A model generated the notes under the pieces. It made no database searches. It was not told the origin of the DNA and saw only the letters and a program-made list of their open reading frames with translations. Below, one piece after another: positions 22,690 to 34,134 of a stretch of DNA of 64,000 nucleotides. How positions within the stretch are numbered: the first letter of the stretch is position 1; each line of letters begins with the position of its first letter. A program made the translations under genes and the position numbers. Source of the DNA: Angiostrongylus vasorum (taxonomy: Eukaryota > Nematoda > Chromadorea > Rhabditida > Metastrongylidae); contig JADANN010000222.1 in assembly GCA_018806985.1 (NCBI GenBank), positions 455,001-519,000 on the forward strand, written 5' to 3'.

Positions 22690-24025
22690 AAGCAGTCATG
22701 GTTCCAGCAAGGCTATGGAACAAATCATCCGCGACGACTTCTCTGATCTTTCCAACGGTCATTTCGTTCCACCTCATTATGAAAGTAAGGATAACGGATA
22801 TGTTGTTTCACCTGGCTCCTCTTTTCGGAATTTGTTGTAGTATTTCGTCGGTGAAGAACAGCACAACACCTGGTCCAGAAAGGATAAAACTTGAGTACCT
22901 GAAGAACGTTCCTCCAGTGCTCATTAACACATTGGCTCAGCACAAGCGGTCACAAGGCAAGACTCGTAGTCAAAGGAAGACCAGCAAGTCGTGTTGTTGT
23001 CCAAAAAAGAAGATATTAACGACATCGGCTACTACCGCCCAATTTTTCTATTGAATACTCTTTATAAATTCTTTACTCGAGTCATCCTAAACAAGATTAA
23101 CAGACTACTGGACGAAGGACAGCTTGTGAGCAAGTAAGGTTTGGAGAAAGATTCAGCACGGTGGACCAACATCCACACGATAACTCACTGAAGTATCGTG
23201 AGAGAACAAAAGACCGCTCTGTCTCACTTTCATCGATTTAAAGAATGCTTTTGGATCATTTTTATTTAAATGATCTTATAAACTAATCCTCTTAAGCTGA
23301 TGCAAAGTTCGCATAGGTCTTCGTTGTCGTTGTCGTTGTTGTTGTCGTTGCTGTTGGTGTTGTTGGTCCATGGCTGACGTTTTGGCGATTTCGCCTTCCT
23401 CAGAACCGTGCTGTACGAGTGGGACTCAGGGAGTCAGGGTTTCAAGAACGTCGAGGATGTAGTGAGGGAGACTAAGAACATGGTGCTCCATCACCACCTT
23501 TTCGAGTCCAAAACTCTTCTTCCCTTAACCAACACTTCAAACTTGGTCGTCAGCAGAGAAGTAAACCAGATAATTGATAACTCCAAGATACCGGACGCGC
23601 AATCAAGAAGGCGATGTCGGCAGTATTTCGTACTATGCAAGAGAGACAACGAGAAAGAGGGGAACGAGAGAGAGAGAGGGAGAACCCAGTATTCTAGCCA
23701 ACGTCAGACAGAACAGAAACGCTGACATCAAACTGTGACAAATAAGCTAACCGGCGCCTATGGTACGTCTGAACTACAACCAATGGACAAGAGCTGTTAG
23801 TGACTAGATTCCCCGGTAGGTCAAAAGCACGGAGGGAAAACCGTCGACCTGATGGGCAAAGTTCTTCACGAAAACGTTAGAAAAAGCGTATGATTCTCAA
23901 CCACTCCATAGAGCAAGCAGAACCACTGCGCTACGCTAGTATTCGACAAGGTGCAATGGAAAGCTAATTGGCACCCGCTCGAGTCAAATGACGACCAACA
24001 GAAAAAGAAGTGGTGGTGTTGATAT
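22690..24025 (+). mobile_element. RTE-type LINE copy D, 5'-truncated and decayed
   Basis: Plus-strand pieces of the same RTE family: SSVKNSTTPGPERIKLEYLK (22,850-22,910, RT entry), an 'RPIFLLNTLYKFFTRVILN' equivalent at 23,035-23,090, an IHTITH part at 23,170, and then the thumb and C-terminal region (NVEDVVRETKNM, 23,435-23,480) to the 3' end near 24,020. The catalytic FADD segment is deleted. A trinucleotide-repeat block of other origin sits at 23,270-23,400. Confidence 0.8.
23318..23375 (+). repeat. GTT/GTC-type imperfect trinucleotide repeat
   Basis: About 17 units of gtt, gtc or variants in a row, lying between two halves of RTE copy D. The flank 'ctgacgttttggcgatttcgcc' is not RTE sequence, so the repeat came with a small insertion. 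Confidence 0.75.
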
Positions 24026-24029
24026 GTGT

Positions 24030-26010
24030 TACTAGTACTATTGCTGCTTTCAATTTAACAATAGGAGATCTCGCAGGTAGCTTTCGGTATCAGTGGAAAA
24101 TAGTCGAAAAAAAGAACAGGGAAAACTCGCCGTTCCATTACCCATAAGTTCCGCGAATTTTTCGTTTGTGATAATTGCATCTGAAAACAGTCAACAGTTA
24201 GCTATACAAAAAAAAGAATAACTCAAGCTAACCTGTGGTTCCAACTGTTTTTTGTGGATTTAGATGTTTGTTCGTCGTTAATCGATTTATCCCCTCTATA
24301 ACGACGATTTAATTACCGAGTGTTTAAAAAGGCCTTCTGCATGCAACGTAGACGACAAAAAACAATTAGTTCCAATAACAATAAATGTCTTAAGACAGTC
24401 ATAAATTCTTTCAGACGGTGCTTGGACAGCCTTGGAATAGTCTAGTGCGTCACTGAGGAGTAATTCTGGGCCGCCGACAGCAACATAAAGCGAAATTCTT
24501 TCTTAGACAGTGCGATATTTCAATTTGGAAGACCACTTAAGAGTAGACCTAATTGACATATTACTACGATAATACCAGAAACCAGATCGCAAACCCTTTA
24601 CGAACTACAAGCATTATTTATCAGGACTTTGTACGTAACAAAACTATAGCGGTCTCGGTAACCTAGTTAAAATATGACCCTGATAGGAAAATGAGTGCTG
24701 CTCAGTTAGAGGGGCTGATAGGGGATATACTATAAGAGTCACTAAAATATAAAAGAAAAAAGACGTAGAAAAAGCAATAAAGGGAAAATAACGAAAGAAA
24801 TCACTTTTTGTGTAAATGCTATTATCACGTTCGCCGGCCTCTTCATCTCCATTGCAAAGAAGAATCAATGAACCTGAAAATTAAGTATTCCAATGAGTCC
24901 AGTAAACAATAAGGTGTTGTCTATAGAAAAGTAACTACTGGTAAACTAATTGAACATAGATTAGATAAAAATCAAGGTATAGCTTGAATGTGATATTAGC
25001 ATAAAGAATGAACTATGGAAAGAAAGGATATGAAAATGTTGGCAACAATTCATGATGAAAAATAATCGCCCTTTTATTCTACTACGAGGAAACGAGACAT
25101 GATATGGAGGAACTACGATGAGAGGAGAAAATAATTCTAGCAACAAGGATTAGTTAGATCAGCAGACCAGATTTCGATCTCGATTCGCACGTACGAAGAG
25201 ACCTAGGTCACGTCGCACAACTGATGCTATAATCTTTGTCTGAGATACCATTCGTGGCTAGAGGGCTCTTCAACAGCGCCTCCATTGCCTCGTGTGTAAA
25301 TTCAATAGGTTTTGCTTGGACTAATAAGATTTATAAGGTTCCGAGATGCCTGCATTTTAGATTGAAAACTTTATATGCTGGGTTTAAATCTACTCCATCT
25401 CATGGCTCCTTAAGACACACCAATTTATTCCATTTGATCACACGTTAAGAGATGCTACTCAGTAACTCATCTTAATAACACGACTTCACTGTATTTTTAA
25501 CCTGTGTTTACTGTTCCCAAGATCGACTTTCTATCAACCTCGGCATTGGCACATGAATGCGTCGTTTTCTTGTTCCCCCTATCACCTATCACCCTGCACG
25601 GATACATTGGATAACAGACAAATACACTGAATATTCGACGACTTAACAAAACAGGAAAAATACAGCTAATTTTGAGCAGAATTTTCAATTCACCAGCTCT
25701 TATCGGTAAATGCAGAACGTGCATCATATCGTTTACAAGGCGTGCAATTCGTATTGCAATGACAAACTTGATGATTTCAAATGGAAATCGATGAGAAGCA
25801 AAAGATGAGCGCTTGGGTTCTTGTTTCTTCGGTCAATAAACTTGGATTACTTTATTATGTCTACTTTGTTCCCTTGGTTACGTTTGGTCACTTAGTTGTC
25901 ATATAGAAAGAAGATCCAACCAGAAAAAACTGGTAGAAAGCACTAAAAGTAGTACAAATTAGTATGATGCTACATGCACATTTTTATATCTTTTTTACAT
26001 AGCGGTGATT
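24030..26010. other. No feature recognised
   Basis: AT-rich DNA. The open frames are short and without motifs. I saw no splice-flanked exon that I would defend. Confidence 0.35.
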
Positions 26011-26014
26011 AGCG

Positions 26015-26340
26015 CTATGGTTGCGATTCCGATAATCACGAGCAGTATGCTGGCTCGATCGCGTACTGCATCCGTGTAGCCTCTCATCCCTACGGGTCGG
26101 AAAATTGGTACCAGACCTGTTTGAAAAACGGCTCACTCTCTGCAGTCCTCGTCGGAACGCTTTAATTACTCTATCTCAAGATTGCAGATAGAATCGACTC
26201 AACCACCATTAAACGATATTCATAAACCACACTTTAAAGGATGAGAGAAGTTTGCGGATGACGGATTCGAGAAAACGAATCGAACGTAAGAAGTGCTGGA
26301 AGTCACAAAATAGATGTGGAAAGAGGGTTTGAAAATAAAA
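26015..26340 (+). repeat. SINE-C copy
   Basis: The head at 26,015-26,075 is tRNA-like with box-B-type 'ggctcgatcgcg'. The body has 'cgggtcggaaaattggtacc' and 'cactctctgcag'. The tail has 'gaatcgactcaaccacca' and 'gattcgagaaaacgaatcgaa'. It is the most complete copy of this family in the window. Confidence 0.68.
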
Positions 26341-26379
26341 TTGAAAAACTTTTATTTGATTCGTTATCATATCTACTGT

Positions 26380-26655
26380 GCAGGTCCCTACACTTCTTCC
26401 ATTCTATTCGTTTCCTCGGATCCGCAACTCACGACGGCCTTCGAGTTTTTTGCATATATATTCAATTGCTGCTTGAAGATTCCTGTGTTATCTATAAATG
26501 TCGTTGAATGCTAGGCTGGTCGAGTCCATTCTTCTTGCAGCTGTGGGAAAAGGGGAAGCTAGAGCGTTTCCTAGTAGATTGCAGAGAGTGTACTTTTCCA
26601 AGAGAAGTCTGGTATCAGCTTCCCAACCCCAGTGGAGGACTTGATGAGCCCATGC
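26380..26655 (-). repeat. SINE-C copy, inverted relative to neighbour
   Basis: Read on the minus strand it contains the tail block (aaacgaatagaatggaagaag), 'ggactcgaccagcctagc', 'gcagagagtg'-complement text and 'ctggggttgggaagctgat', matching the copy at 26,015-26,340 in reverse. The short plus-strand ORF here is therefore repeat sequence. Confidence 0.6.
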
Positions 26656-26882
26656 ATGTTATGGTTAATAAAGAGCAATTACACTCGATTAACATACTAC
26701 ACCCAACAAACACCTATTTGAGTTCACCTGAGTGAAAAACAATGGCCGCTTTAAAGCTTAATTTATTAACTCACCATAAAATTTATTGGTTGAAGTAGTA
26801 GCCATTTGAAATTACAGATTTTTTCGCAGTATGACGTATTATTATACCCTGACAAAATCCTGAATTTTTAGGCCTACAAAAC

Positions 26883-27053
26883 CTTTCTTCGCTTCCTTCG
26901 TTTCTGGTCGATCTTGTAACAGATGGAAGGGTAAGACTTTGTGCAGCAGGGCATGACAGTAGTTCCCAATATATCTTTGTTGCCTGCGGTTGCCGCATTT
27001 ATGTCGGAAATTTTCAAATCACATTTCGGTCTTGGATGTTTTGATGATTTTAA
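26883..27053 (-). CDS. Candidate coding exon, unknown gene
   Basis: This 57-codon minus-strand segment, phase 0 at both ends, lies between an acceptor in 'tttttattggag' and a weak GTTTTG donor. It reads LKSSKHPRPKCDLKISDINA and ends in the basic run DQKRRKRRK. Its entry phase matches one open frame of the stronger candidate exon at 27,299-27,506. No family is recognised. The donor is poor, so the right border of the exon is uncertain. Confidence 0.3.
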
Positions 27054-27298
27054 CTCCAATAAAAACCTAACATTTAAGTAATACTTGATAAAAATTCCAT
27101 AGATTGCTGTTTCGAGAGAAGTTTCTTTTATACGTCAACGGTGATCTAAAGTTAAATACTCCAGTGATCGAAAACTATCGACATCTGTTGAGATACCAGC
27201 AGGGAGAGTAATGTTGGTTTAAGCGTAGATTAAAAAGGAATTAGATCGATTAGACTAAAAATGTACAAATTAATGCGTTGTACTTAAATTATACTCAC

Positions 27299-27506
27299 CA
27301 ATGATTGCTGACAGAATGTATGAGAAATGCATTTGATGATAAGGATGATAATCTGATTTGCTCCCGATGATTCTCGGTGATTCTCGAGAAGAATTTGTTG
27401 ACGGTGAACAGCTACAAAGCGGTTCCTTACGATGACGGACACGACGAGCAGATTGAGGATGGATGACGGATGGACTGCACAGTTGATACCAGCCCGTGTG
27501 GCGAAG
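27299..27506 (-). CDS. Candidate coding exon, unknown gene
   Basis: A strong acceptor (TTTTTTGTTTTTGTTAG) and a consensus GTGAGT donor frame 208 nt with two open frames on the minus strand. The frame that leaves in phase 0 reads INCAVHPSSILNLLVVSVIV and onward, with a hydrophobic stretch that could be membrane-spanning. The other frame is Ser/His-rich. The splice sites are the best in this part of the window, so a spliced transcript is plausible, but the product is unknown and no start exon was found. Confidence 0.4.
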
Positions 27507-28614
27507 CTAACAAAAACAAAAAACTCTTGACGATCTAACGAGTTCTAAGTGAATCGTTAGTGGGATAACAACGGCCGACTAGAATGGTAGAAGGAGAAAT
27601 GAGACCAGAACGTTGAATTGTGCACTATAGCAATGATATCTGTGGCAAGAAACGATTCATGAGACGGATTTATTAGAAAGAAGCGAGACATTGCAGAATA
27701 AACGCTCTAATGAGCATTTAACACGGATAGTTTTTTCTGAGAAAATAATGCTTCCTTCGATATCAAGTTTTCAACATCGTCTTTTTTTGTCTGAACTACA
27801 GTACATGGGTGGTTTCGACGGCCTGAAGTAGGCCTACCCTCCTGAAAATAGCTTATAGTCACGGATCATGTTACTTCTGGACTTACATCTACTTCATAGA
27901 ATATGTTTTAAAACCATTTTTGTTTATTTTAGCATAGAAATTAATAATCCACCACCATGGACAAAGAAAGAGAACACTAAACAGAAATAAAATCCAAACC
28001 GATTTTAAGCAGGAACAGTTTGAATATGAATGTTTTTAAGATATGTAATTCGATTTCTTACTAGAACTATTGGTTACAGAAGATTAGCATTTTATTGCTG
28101 TGGAAGCGCCTCTTTCTTTACATTAAGTCCGTTGTCCAACGATATGATGGAGGACTACAGAAGGGTAAACATTTTTGTCTGAGAGTTCCAAATAATCTGT
28201 AAAGCGAACTGAATACTCTTTAAAAGCTTCCAACTCGCTTACCAGACATCTTAGCAAAGTTCATATTGTTTTCCCATCCTTCTCCTGAAGTGCACACAAA
28301 CCGCCAGTTTTCTCAGGAACAAGCTTTCCGTTCTCTTAGATAGCGTAGATCTACTTGCTGCTGCATTTCCAATTAAAAAATGTTGGAACCTTATTAAACT
28401 TACACAAAAATGAATTTTTCAAAGTTCAAAACATTGCTTAGCTTTGTACGGTCCTACCGTGGGAAAATTTTTCCTCACGAAGTACATAGAAGCAGCAAAC
28501 GCTTCTTAAAAGTCGCCAAAATGTTAGCATTGAAATAGTTACACTTTTTGACAACCACGCGGGCATCATATTATAGAAAAAATAATACGAGTTCTCTAAC
28601 AGTGCTTAATACTA

Positions 28615-28800
28615 CGAGATGCGTGTAGCGCATTGGTTGAAAGTGCCTTGCAATAACAGCCGGACTGTCGGTTCGATCCTGCAGCACGGCAAACTGTGCC
28701 CTTCTTTGTTCCGGGGCCAGAAATGTTATACGGAACTTGTCTGAGAAGGTAAAAGCACTGACTTGACAGATCGGTAAACTGATGAAAGTTGCTTAATCAT
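28615..28800 (+). repeat. SINE-B copy
   Basis: tRNA-like head with box-A-like 'tgtagcgcattggttgaaagtgcc' and box-B 'cggttcgatcctgc', followed by the family tail 'cttgtctgagaagg', 'agcactgacttgaca' and 'gatcggtaaactga'. It matches copies at 33.9, 58.8 and 61.8 kb. Confidence 0.68.
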
Positions 28801-30775
28801 CGCTGCATGAATTATCGTTCACACTAAAGTGTGTTTATTACGGCAACACTCGTTCACTTTCGATATTACCGATGCGACATGTGCAGCGATAAATCGTTCA
28901 TTTATTCTTCGAAGCGCCATTTAAATCCTCTTCAGACTCAATCAGTAGACTTATTCTTCTATCCATTCACAATAACAATGGCGACGTCCACCATCCAGTG
29001 TTGCAACTCTACCGCTGAATCGACTATCGCACAATGTGACTCAAGTAACATGGTAACTTCAAAAAAATTGCCTAGAACATTCGTAACTGCGTGCATTGAT
29101 TTGAATACATGCATGCTCGGAAACGGTTGTTCTTCTCAAGTTTACAAAAGCACATCTACTGAGTTTTTTTGTCTGAAACAAGAACCATTACATCGCCTTC
29201 AAAACGGCGAAAACTGCCTTTAGGGTTCACGTTTTCTTCGTTTATCATGATGAAAACCTCACTTTCTGAAGCTCGAAAAGCTTTTTCCATTCTCTTTCTC
29301 TCGAAAAGCGAACCCATTGAAAAAGCCGGATTTCATTCAGAAAGAGACCATGAAGTTTTTCCATTGCGTCGTTGATGAAAGCGATTGTTCGCAAATTTTA
29401 AACTAAGTGGATTTCGCTTCCATTTTCTTGTCAGTATGTTCTTTTTAAATTTTACAAGTTTAGGAAAATTGTTTTTACACCTGCTATGGCTTAAAGCTCT
29501 TCTATAAGCCTTTCAAGTCTTCAGCTTCTCAAGGACTCTGGTTTGTCTAGAATAAATGCCACCATTTCCTTCATCCCAGCTGAAACTTACTCATAATTTT
29601 TTTGACGTAATCGAATACTTTTCATTCATAGCTATGAGCACTGCACAGTTCTAACTGTTCAGTGCTGTAGAGGGCATGTTTTGATGAACTTTTAACTTGA
29701 CTCATCTTCTCAAATGGCACGGATCTCAATACATTTTAACTATCGTTCTTGAAAAGGGAGAGCTGTTCTACTGGACGTCTTTTGCGACGACGATCCTTGG
29801 CATAACTTTATTTTTGGCCGTACATACAGAAGAAAATGTCCAGTTCTTCGGCAACTTAGGTGAGCATGTCGTGAAGGCGAACTTTCTACTGAATGTGGCA
29901 GAAAGATGTAGTATCGACAGGCACATAGCAAAGGTTCCAATATAGATACTTGGACTAAAAAAAACACTTCTATCGACAACAATATTGGTAGCTGTTAACT
30001 CGATACTGCGAAGATGACCAAGTTGTTCGGATGCTTTGCCAAATCACACTAGAAAAAAAAGAAACCGCCACAATTGATACGGATTAAAAACTTACCCATC
30101 TTCACATATCCTACAATTACATTCATTTCCTTGGCGTTTCCTACAATCGCCACTCATAATGGTGGACGTATTTCGCATTAGGTACAGTTAGAGATTGAAG
30201 ACATGGAAGTTGATCCCCTGCTGTAAATGTACCCGCTGTACGCTCATAATAGACAACTCGGGTTATCTTTTAGGTGCCTCCGGCGAGCTCGTTTTTTCTT
30301 CTCTTGAGATTCACTCTAGTGTGCTTTTTATTCCATTTTTGATATTTTTTTCTCTTTATATAACCTTCCACAAACGCTCATTTTTTTCAAGACATATTTT
30401 TCTGGATTTCACAGGCGCAACAATATGAAGAGATCAAGGCTGTATTTGATGCCAAGTGCAATGGACCACCTTCAGCACGCGTTCGTCACGGCCTTCTGTA
30501 TTTTACACAAGCTTCTTTACTTAAATGTTATCCTATGTTTCTCCTGTATAGCAGAAATGCAGGAAGGATGTCGTGTTAAGAAAGAGAGCATGTTGATCAG
30601 CATAAATAGGTTTGCCAGTGACCTCTGGTAGAGCCTCGAAGCCGCTCATATTGCTAGTTAACATCTACTGAGTTCTTCTTCCAAGTCATCTTCTATTCAT
30701 TAAACACCTAACTATAAGTACAATGTAGCATTCTGATCCATTCAAGATAATCTGTACTTCCTCATTTCATATGTT
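28801..30775. other. No gene supported; several short plus-strand ORFs
   Basis: Plus-strand frames of 130 (28,831-29,223), 82 and 77 codons occur. They lack domains and coherent splice sites, and composition is ordinary for AT-rich DNA. I do not call them. Confidence 0.35.
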
Positions 30776-30779
30776 CTTC

Positions 30780-31335
30780 ATGAACTGGTTTTTCCTTCGT
30801 TTTGTATGTAGTTCCATCTTTTAGCCCTGATTCATTGAGCCAGATTAGTGTTGTTTCCACGTCTGAGATAATGCCTGGGAGGTCAAATAGCGGTAGTGAG
30901 CAGCTCTGACGACACTGTTTCTATCTGTCATGTCTGCTTACCAACTGCAATAGTTAGCGAGCGGTCAATGACAAAGCTGTTTCTTCACTCTGCAATGACC
31001 ACTGAAGTCAGCAAGTATTTGTATACAGAAAATTTCTGCTACCTTGGTTGAACAAGGTGGGAAGGATAGCGTTGGCTTCCATGCTATTGAATGCATTCTC
31101 GTAGCCTGCCGTAATTAATGCAATAGGTTAGGGGTTATTCCCGGCACACTTCGATGATCCTCGAGAGTGCACGGAAGTGGACCATGCAGCTAGATTCATT
31201 GCGAAACCTAGCTTGCTTTATCGAAGTCCTTCGAAAAGCTTCTTAGAATGATCATCACAGAAGGCCCACAGAGGAAGCTCAGGAAGGAAGACAGAGAGCA
31301 GCAACTACGAAGGGGATTACCTTTTTACGTTTATC
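30780..31335 (-). mobile_element. Decayed LINE reverse transcriptase of a second RTE-like clade
   Basis: Reading minus, starting near 31,290: KQARFRNESSCMVHFRALSR and then IIEVCRE match the RT segment 'EQAGFR...HI..LSRIIEVCREY' of RTE-like LINEs. Next comes YENAFNSMEANAILPTLFNQ in another frame (equivalent to the motif with the first catalytic Asp, here replaced). Further down (30,830-30,900), text equivalent to the IVLIS-to-KKTQFM region appears. Many stops and frameshifts are present. It differs from copies A-G and probably belongs with the LINE whose 5' end is at 63.5 kb. Confidence 0.65.
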
Positions 31336-31352
31336 TTTTTCGTGAAAAGTGG

Positions 31353-31439
31353 TGCCGCACCGAACCCATTACTTGGCCGGACGTCCTTTGATTTATGCCG
31401 CACCGAACCCATTACTTGGCCGGACGTCCTTTGGATTTA
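31353..31439 (+). repeat. 43-44 bp direct tandem duplication
   Basis: Units at 31,353-31,395 and 31,396-31,439 ('tgccgcaccgaacccattac', then 'ttggccggacgtccttt') are identical except for one added g in the second. The near identity suggests a recent event. Confidence 0.9.
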
Positions 31440-31900
31440 GAGGTATGATGTTATATGAGGCGCTCTTAGGTCATTCACAAAGGCAATAAATGAGTTTTTA
31501 AGGTTCTCTGGTAGTTGTTTAAACGATAAATCGTTGATATCTTGATTGCTAACTGAAAATCTGCATGGTGACTTCACGTAAATCCTCCATGTCTCACTTG
31601 ATAAATCACTTTAGTCCTCACCTTTCTTCCACTTTCATGTACACGCATTTGGACTTCATCTGCAGTATTTACATGGAGCATCTATAAAATTTTCGCTGTA
31701 TATGCGTCGTACCAACTGTCAAACCATGTTAATTTTTGGAGTTATAATTGCCCATGTTTTGCCATACGTTACAGTTTTTTCTTCTGCACACGTGAGCCAA
31801 AAGATGGTAATGCATTGTGAGAACTATCTTTTACCTTTGAGTGCCTTTTTCTGCCTCTGTGGAACCCATAAACAACTGCTCACACTCTCATATTCCTCCT

Positions 31901-32245
31901 GACGGCTTAAAGCCTCATCGTGGCTGGGAGGTGCTCCTGGGTGTCGGACTGCGATATACAGCGGAGGGATTCGTCCTCCCGGCAAGGTCTCCCAAGCTGA
32001 GAAGGAGTCCGGCGTTTCCATCAGGAAGCTTAGCTAAGAGTAAACCAATAACAGGATCCACCACCGTCCTGGTATCGAAGTCGCATGGTGGCAAATACCC
32101 CACTGTTCCAAAAAGACTGCGACTGCCTGTCGTGGTGACGACCGGGGGCAGACTTTGGCCAGGCTGTCTTCGGGATTCCAGGGAACCAAAATGGCCTAAC
32201 CAGCAAATCCCTGAAAAATGGTGATTATGCTGGGGCCCGCACAAA
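31901..32245 (+). mobile_element. Solo LINE-2 5'-end repeat (non-autonomous), copy 2
   Basis: The complete-looking copy begins 'gacggcttaaagcctcatcg' and carries 'ggcaaggtctcccaagctgag', 'gtaaaccaataacaggatcc', 'caccgtcctggtatcgaag' and 'aaatggcctaaccagcaaa'. It ends 'gattatgctggggcccgcac'. Sequence up to the ATG-like position matches the 63.5 kb LINE; the last ~40 bp match the copies at 15.9 and 53.1 kb instead. Confidence 0.75.
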
Positions 32246-33600
32246 TAGTGAGGACGGGCCTTTTAAGTATTAATCATCAAGTATTCGTCAAATTCCTTTA
32301 ATTCCATATTTCCCACGTCGGCAAGAATTCAGTGCTTTTAACTAGTTCACATTGAATGTCGTTACAGTTCTTGACTATTTCGTACGTCAGATTTCCTACT
32401 TTTTTCTATGATGTGGATCAATACGGATAAGATATGCGTTAACTACTTTGATACAAGGTGATCTGCGACAAACATCATTTGGAGTATTCCTTTTTCTACC
32501 CGGAAGATAGTGTGATCGATTTGGACGTTTGGCATGATTATGTCATCCAAGTGGAAAAGACGCCTGATTAGTCTTTCCGAAGTCTAGGGTCCCTGGATCC
32601 AGTACGTTCTTGCTGTCATTTGTCCTTAAAGTTTAGATTACGCAATTACTGACACATCCTCGACCGGTTTTGGGCTCATATTTTCATTGCGACGAATCTC
32701 GGTAGTTCAACGAATCATGCAAGTCTATGAGCTCTCTAGTTTTCTGCTTTTGAAGGTCACGCGTTTTGACGTATTCCCCGTAGATACGTTTCTTTTATGT
32801 AAAAAGTCTTCTGGCTTTGCTTCATCAGTTGTGATGTTGCAAGCGTGAGATGATTGTCGCTGTGGACATGCAACTAATTCAGGGCTCTATAACATTTCTA
32901 TTGAACGATACTGAACCCCATGGAGATTATCTTTTGGTTGCTTCATAGTTGATTAGGTTAAAACACTGTCCTATCGGTCATTTTTCCAACACAACATACT
33001 CGATATTCGTTTTCCTTCTTGATTTTGTTAGTTCGTCATTCATTGTTCGACTTCGTAGTTAAGCTTCGTTACTATACCAGATATTTCTATACTTCTCAAT
33101 AAAGCAAGCGATCAACCGTTTCAGTGGCGCTGTTTTTGCGTTGTATTTTTCGTAGAACAACAGAAATTGAACAACTATTACCTGTACGATAAAAAACAGA
33201 AAGGAAGAAATTTGTGGCAAAGCGCAGCTGTTCGAGGATGTTCTCAGAGAGTATTCGTTGTTTAGTTCAATCGAGCAAAGAGGAAATCTCTGGCAAAAAG
33301 AGAAGAGAAAGGAATAGCCGCTACTTTTTCCACACATTTCACTTACTTTTGCTGTAAAATGAAATAGATAGGTGAACGGAGAGACTAAATGAGATGTACA
33401 CATTTCAACTAAAAAATTTCAAATTTGAAGTGAAAAGAGGAGGATTATTAGGATTACTACTTATTGCTAGCTGAGAAAACCCCCAACAGCAAAGGCCTAT
33501 GAAAGCTGCTGTAGCATTTTATCAAGGCCCTTAAACAGTGATAAGATTAAAGTAGGCTTTTCCCATGATCCGTTAGAAAACATACGAATCTAACATGAAT
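32246..33600. other. No feature recognised
   Basis: No motif or splice-supported exon found. A 114-codon minus-strand frame (33,059-33,403) is hydrophobic and Phe/Ser-rich but has no family signature. Confidence 0.35.
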
Positions 33601-33608
33601 TCTCTTGA

Positions 33609-33791
33609 CAAACGATTATCCTGAAAGGAAAGAAGACCATCAGCTTCCTCAGCATTCCTATGACCTCAAACGGATGAGAAGTGAGTACATAAATAAGAAT
33701 ATTGCTAGTATGTTACAAACATATTTGAAAAAGGTAGCTGAAGCGAGCAATGAAACATTGTCGGTAGTCGATATTCTTGAGGTATCCTACG
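33609..33791 (+). CDS. Candidate coding exon, unknown gene
   Basis: The plus-strand frame reads NDYPERKEDHQLPQHSYDLK, RMRSEYINKNIASMLQTYLK, then KVAEASNETLSVVDILE, followed by a possible GTATCC donor. The hydrophilic, helix-prone composition looks like real protein, and AT-rich chance frames rarely look like this. No good acceptor was found upstream and no partner exon is recognised. It might also be the C-terminal exon ending a few codons later at a TAA. Confidence 0.32.
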
Positions 33792-33889
33792 CTTAAAATT
33801 TTCTTTTTTCAACATTTAATGAATAAAAAAAGCAGACGCAGCATAATTACACATCCAAACCAAAAGGATAAAAAATAGAATGTACGATC

Positions 33890-34130
33890 CACATAAAGGG
33901 TGTGTAAGGCAGTGGTTAGAGGTGCCCTACGGTATACATTGGGTCGGTCACCGGTTCGATACCGCATTCGGATTCCCATACGCCTTCTACCTTCCCGAGA
34001 AACCAAACCGCTACCAAACCTGTCTGAGAGGTTAGCAGCACTGGCTTGGTGCATTGATGGGTATGGGCAAATTATCGTATAGGCTATATATGCATTCAAT
34101 CTACAATGCTTAATGGAGTGGAATGTATTG
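33890..34130 (+). repeat. SINE-B copy
   Basis: 'ggcagtggttagaggtgccc' (box A region) and 'caccggttcgataccgc' (box B) are followed by 'cctgtctgagaggttagcagcactgg' and a 'tgcattcaatct' tail. One of the most complete copies of the family. Confidence 0.75.
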
Positions 34131-34134
34131 CGCA

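Noticed and set aside
23318..23375. Trinucleotide tract as a short tandem repeat array of CRISPR type
   Set aside because: Units are 3 bp with no spacers; it is a simple repeat.
26508..26735. 75-codon plus-strand ORF
   Set aside because: Most of it is the SINE-C body read in reverse.
28831..29223. 130-codon plus-strand ORF with CDMC and a His downstream, zinc-finger-like
   Set aside because: The spacing does not fit C2H2 fingers, and there are no splice or homology signs.
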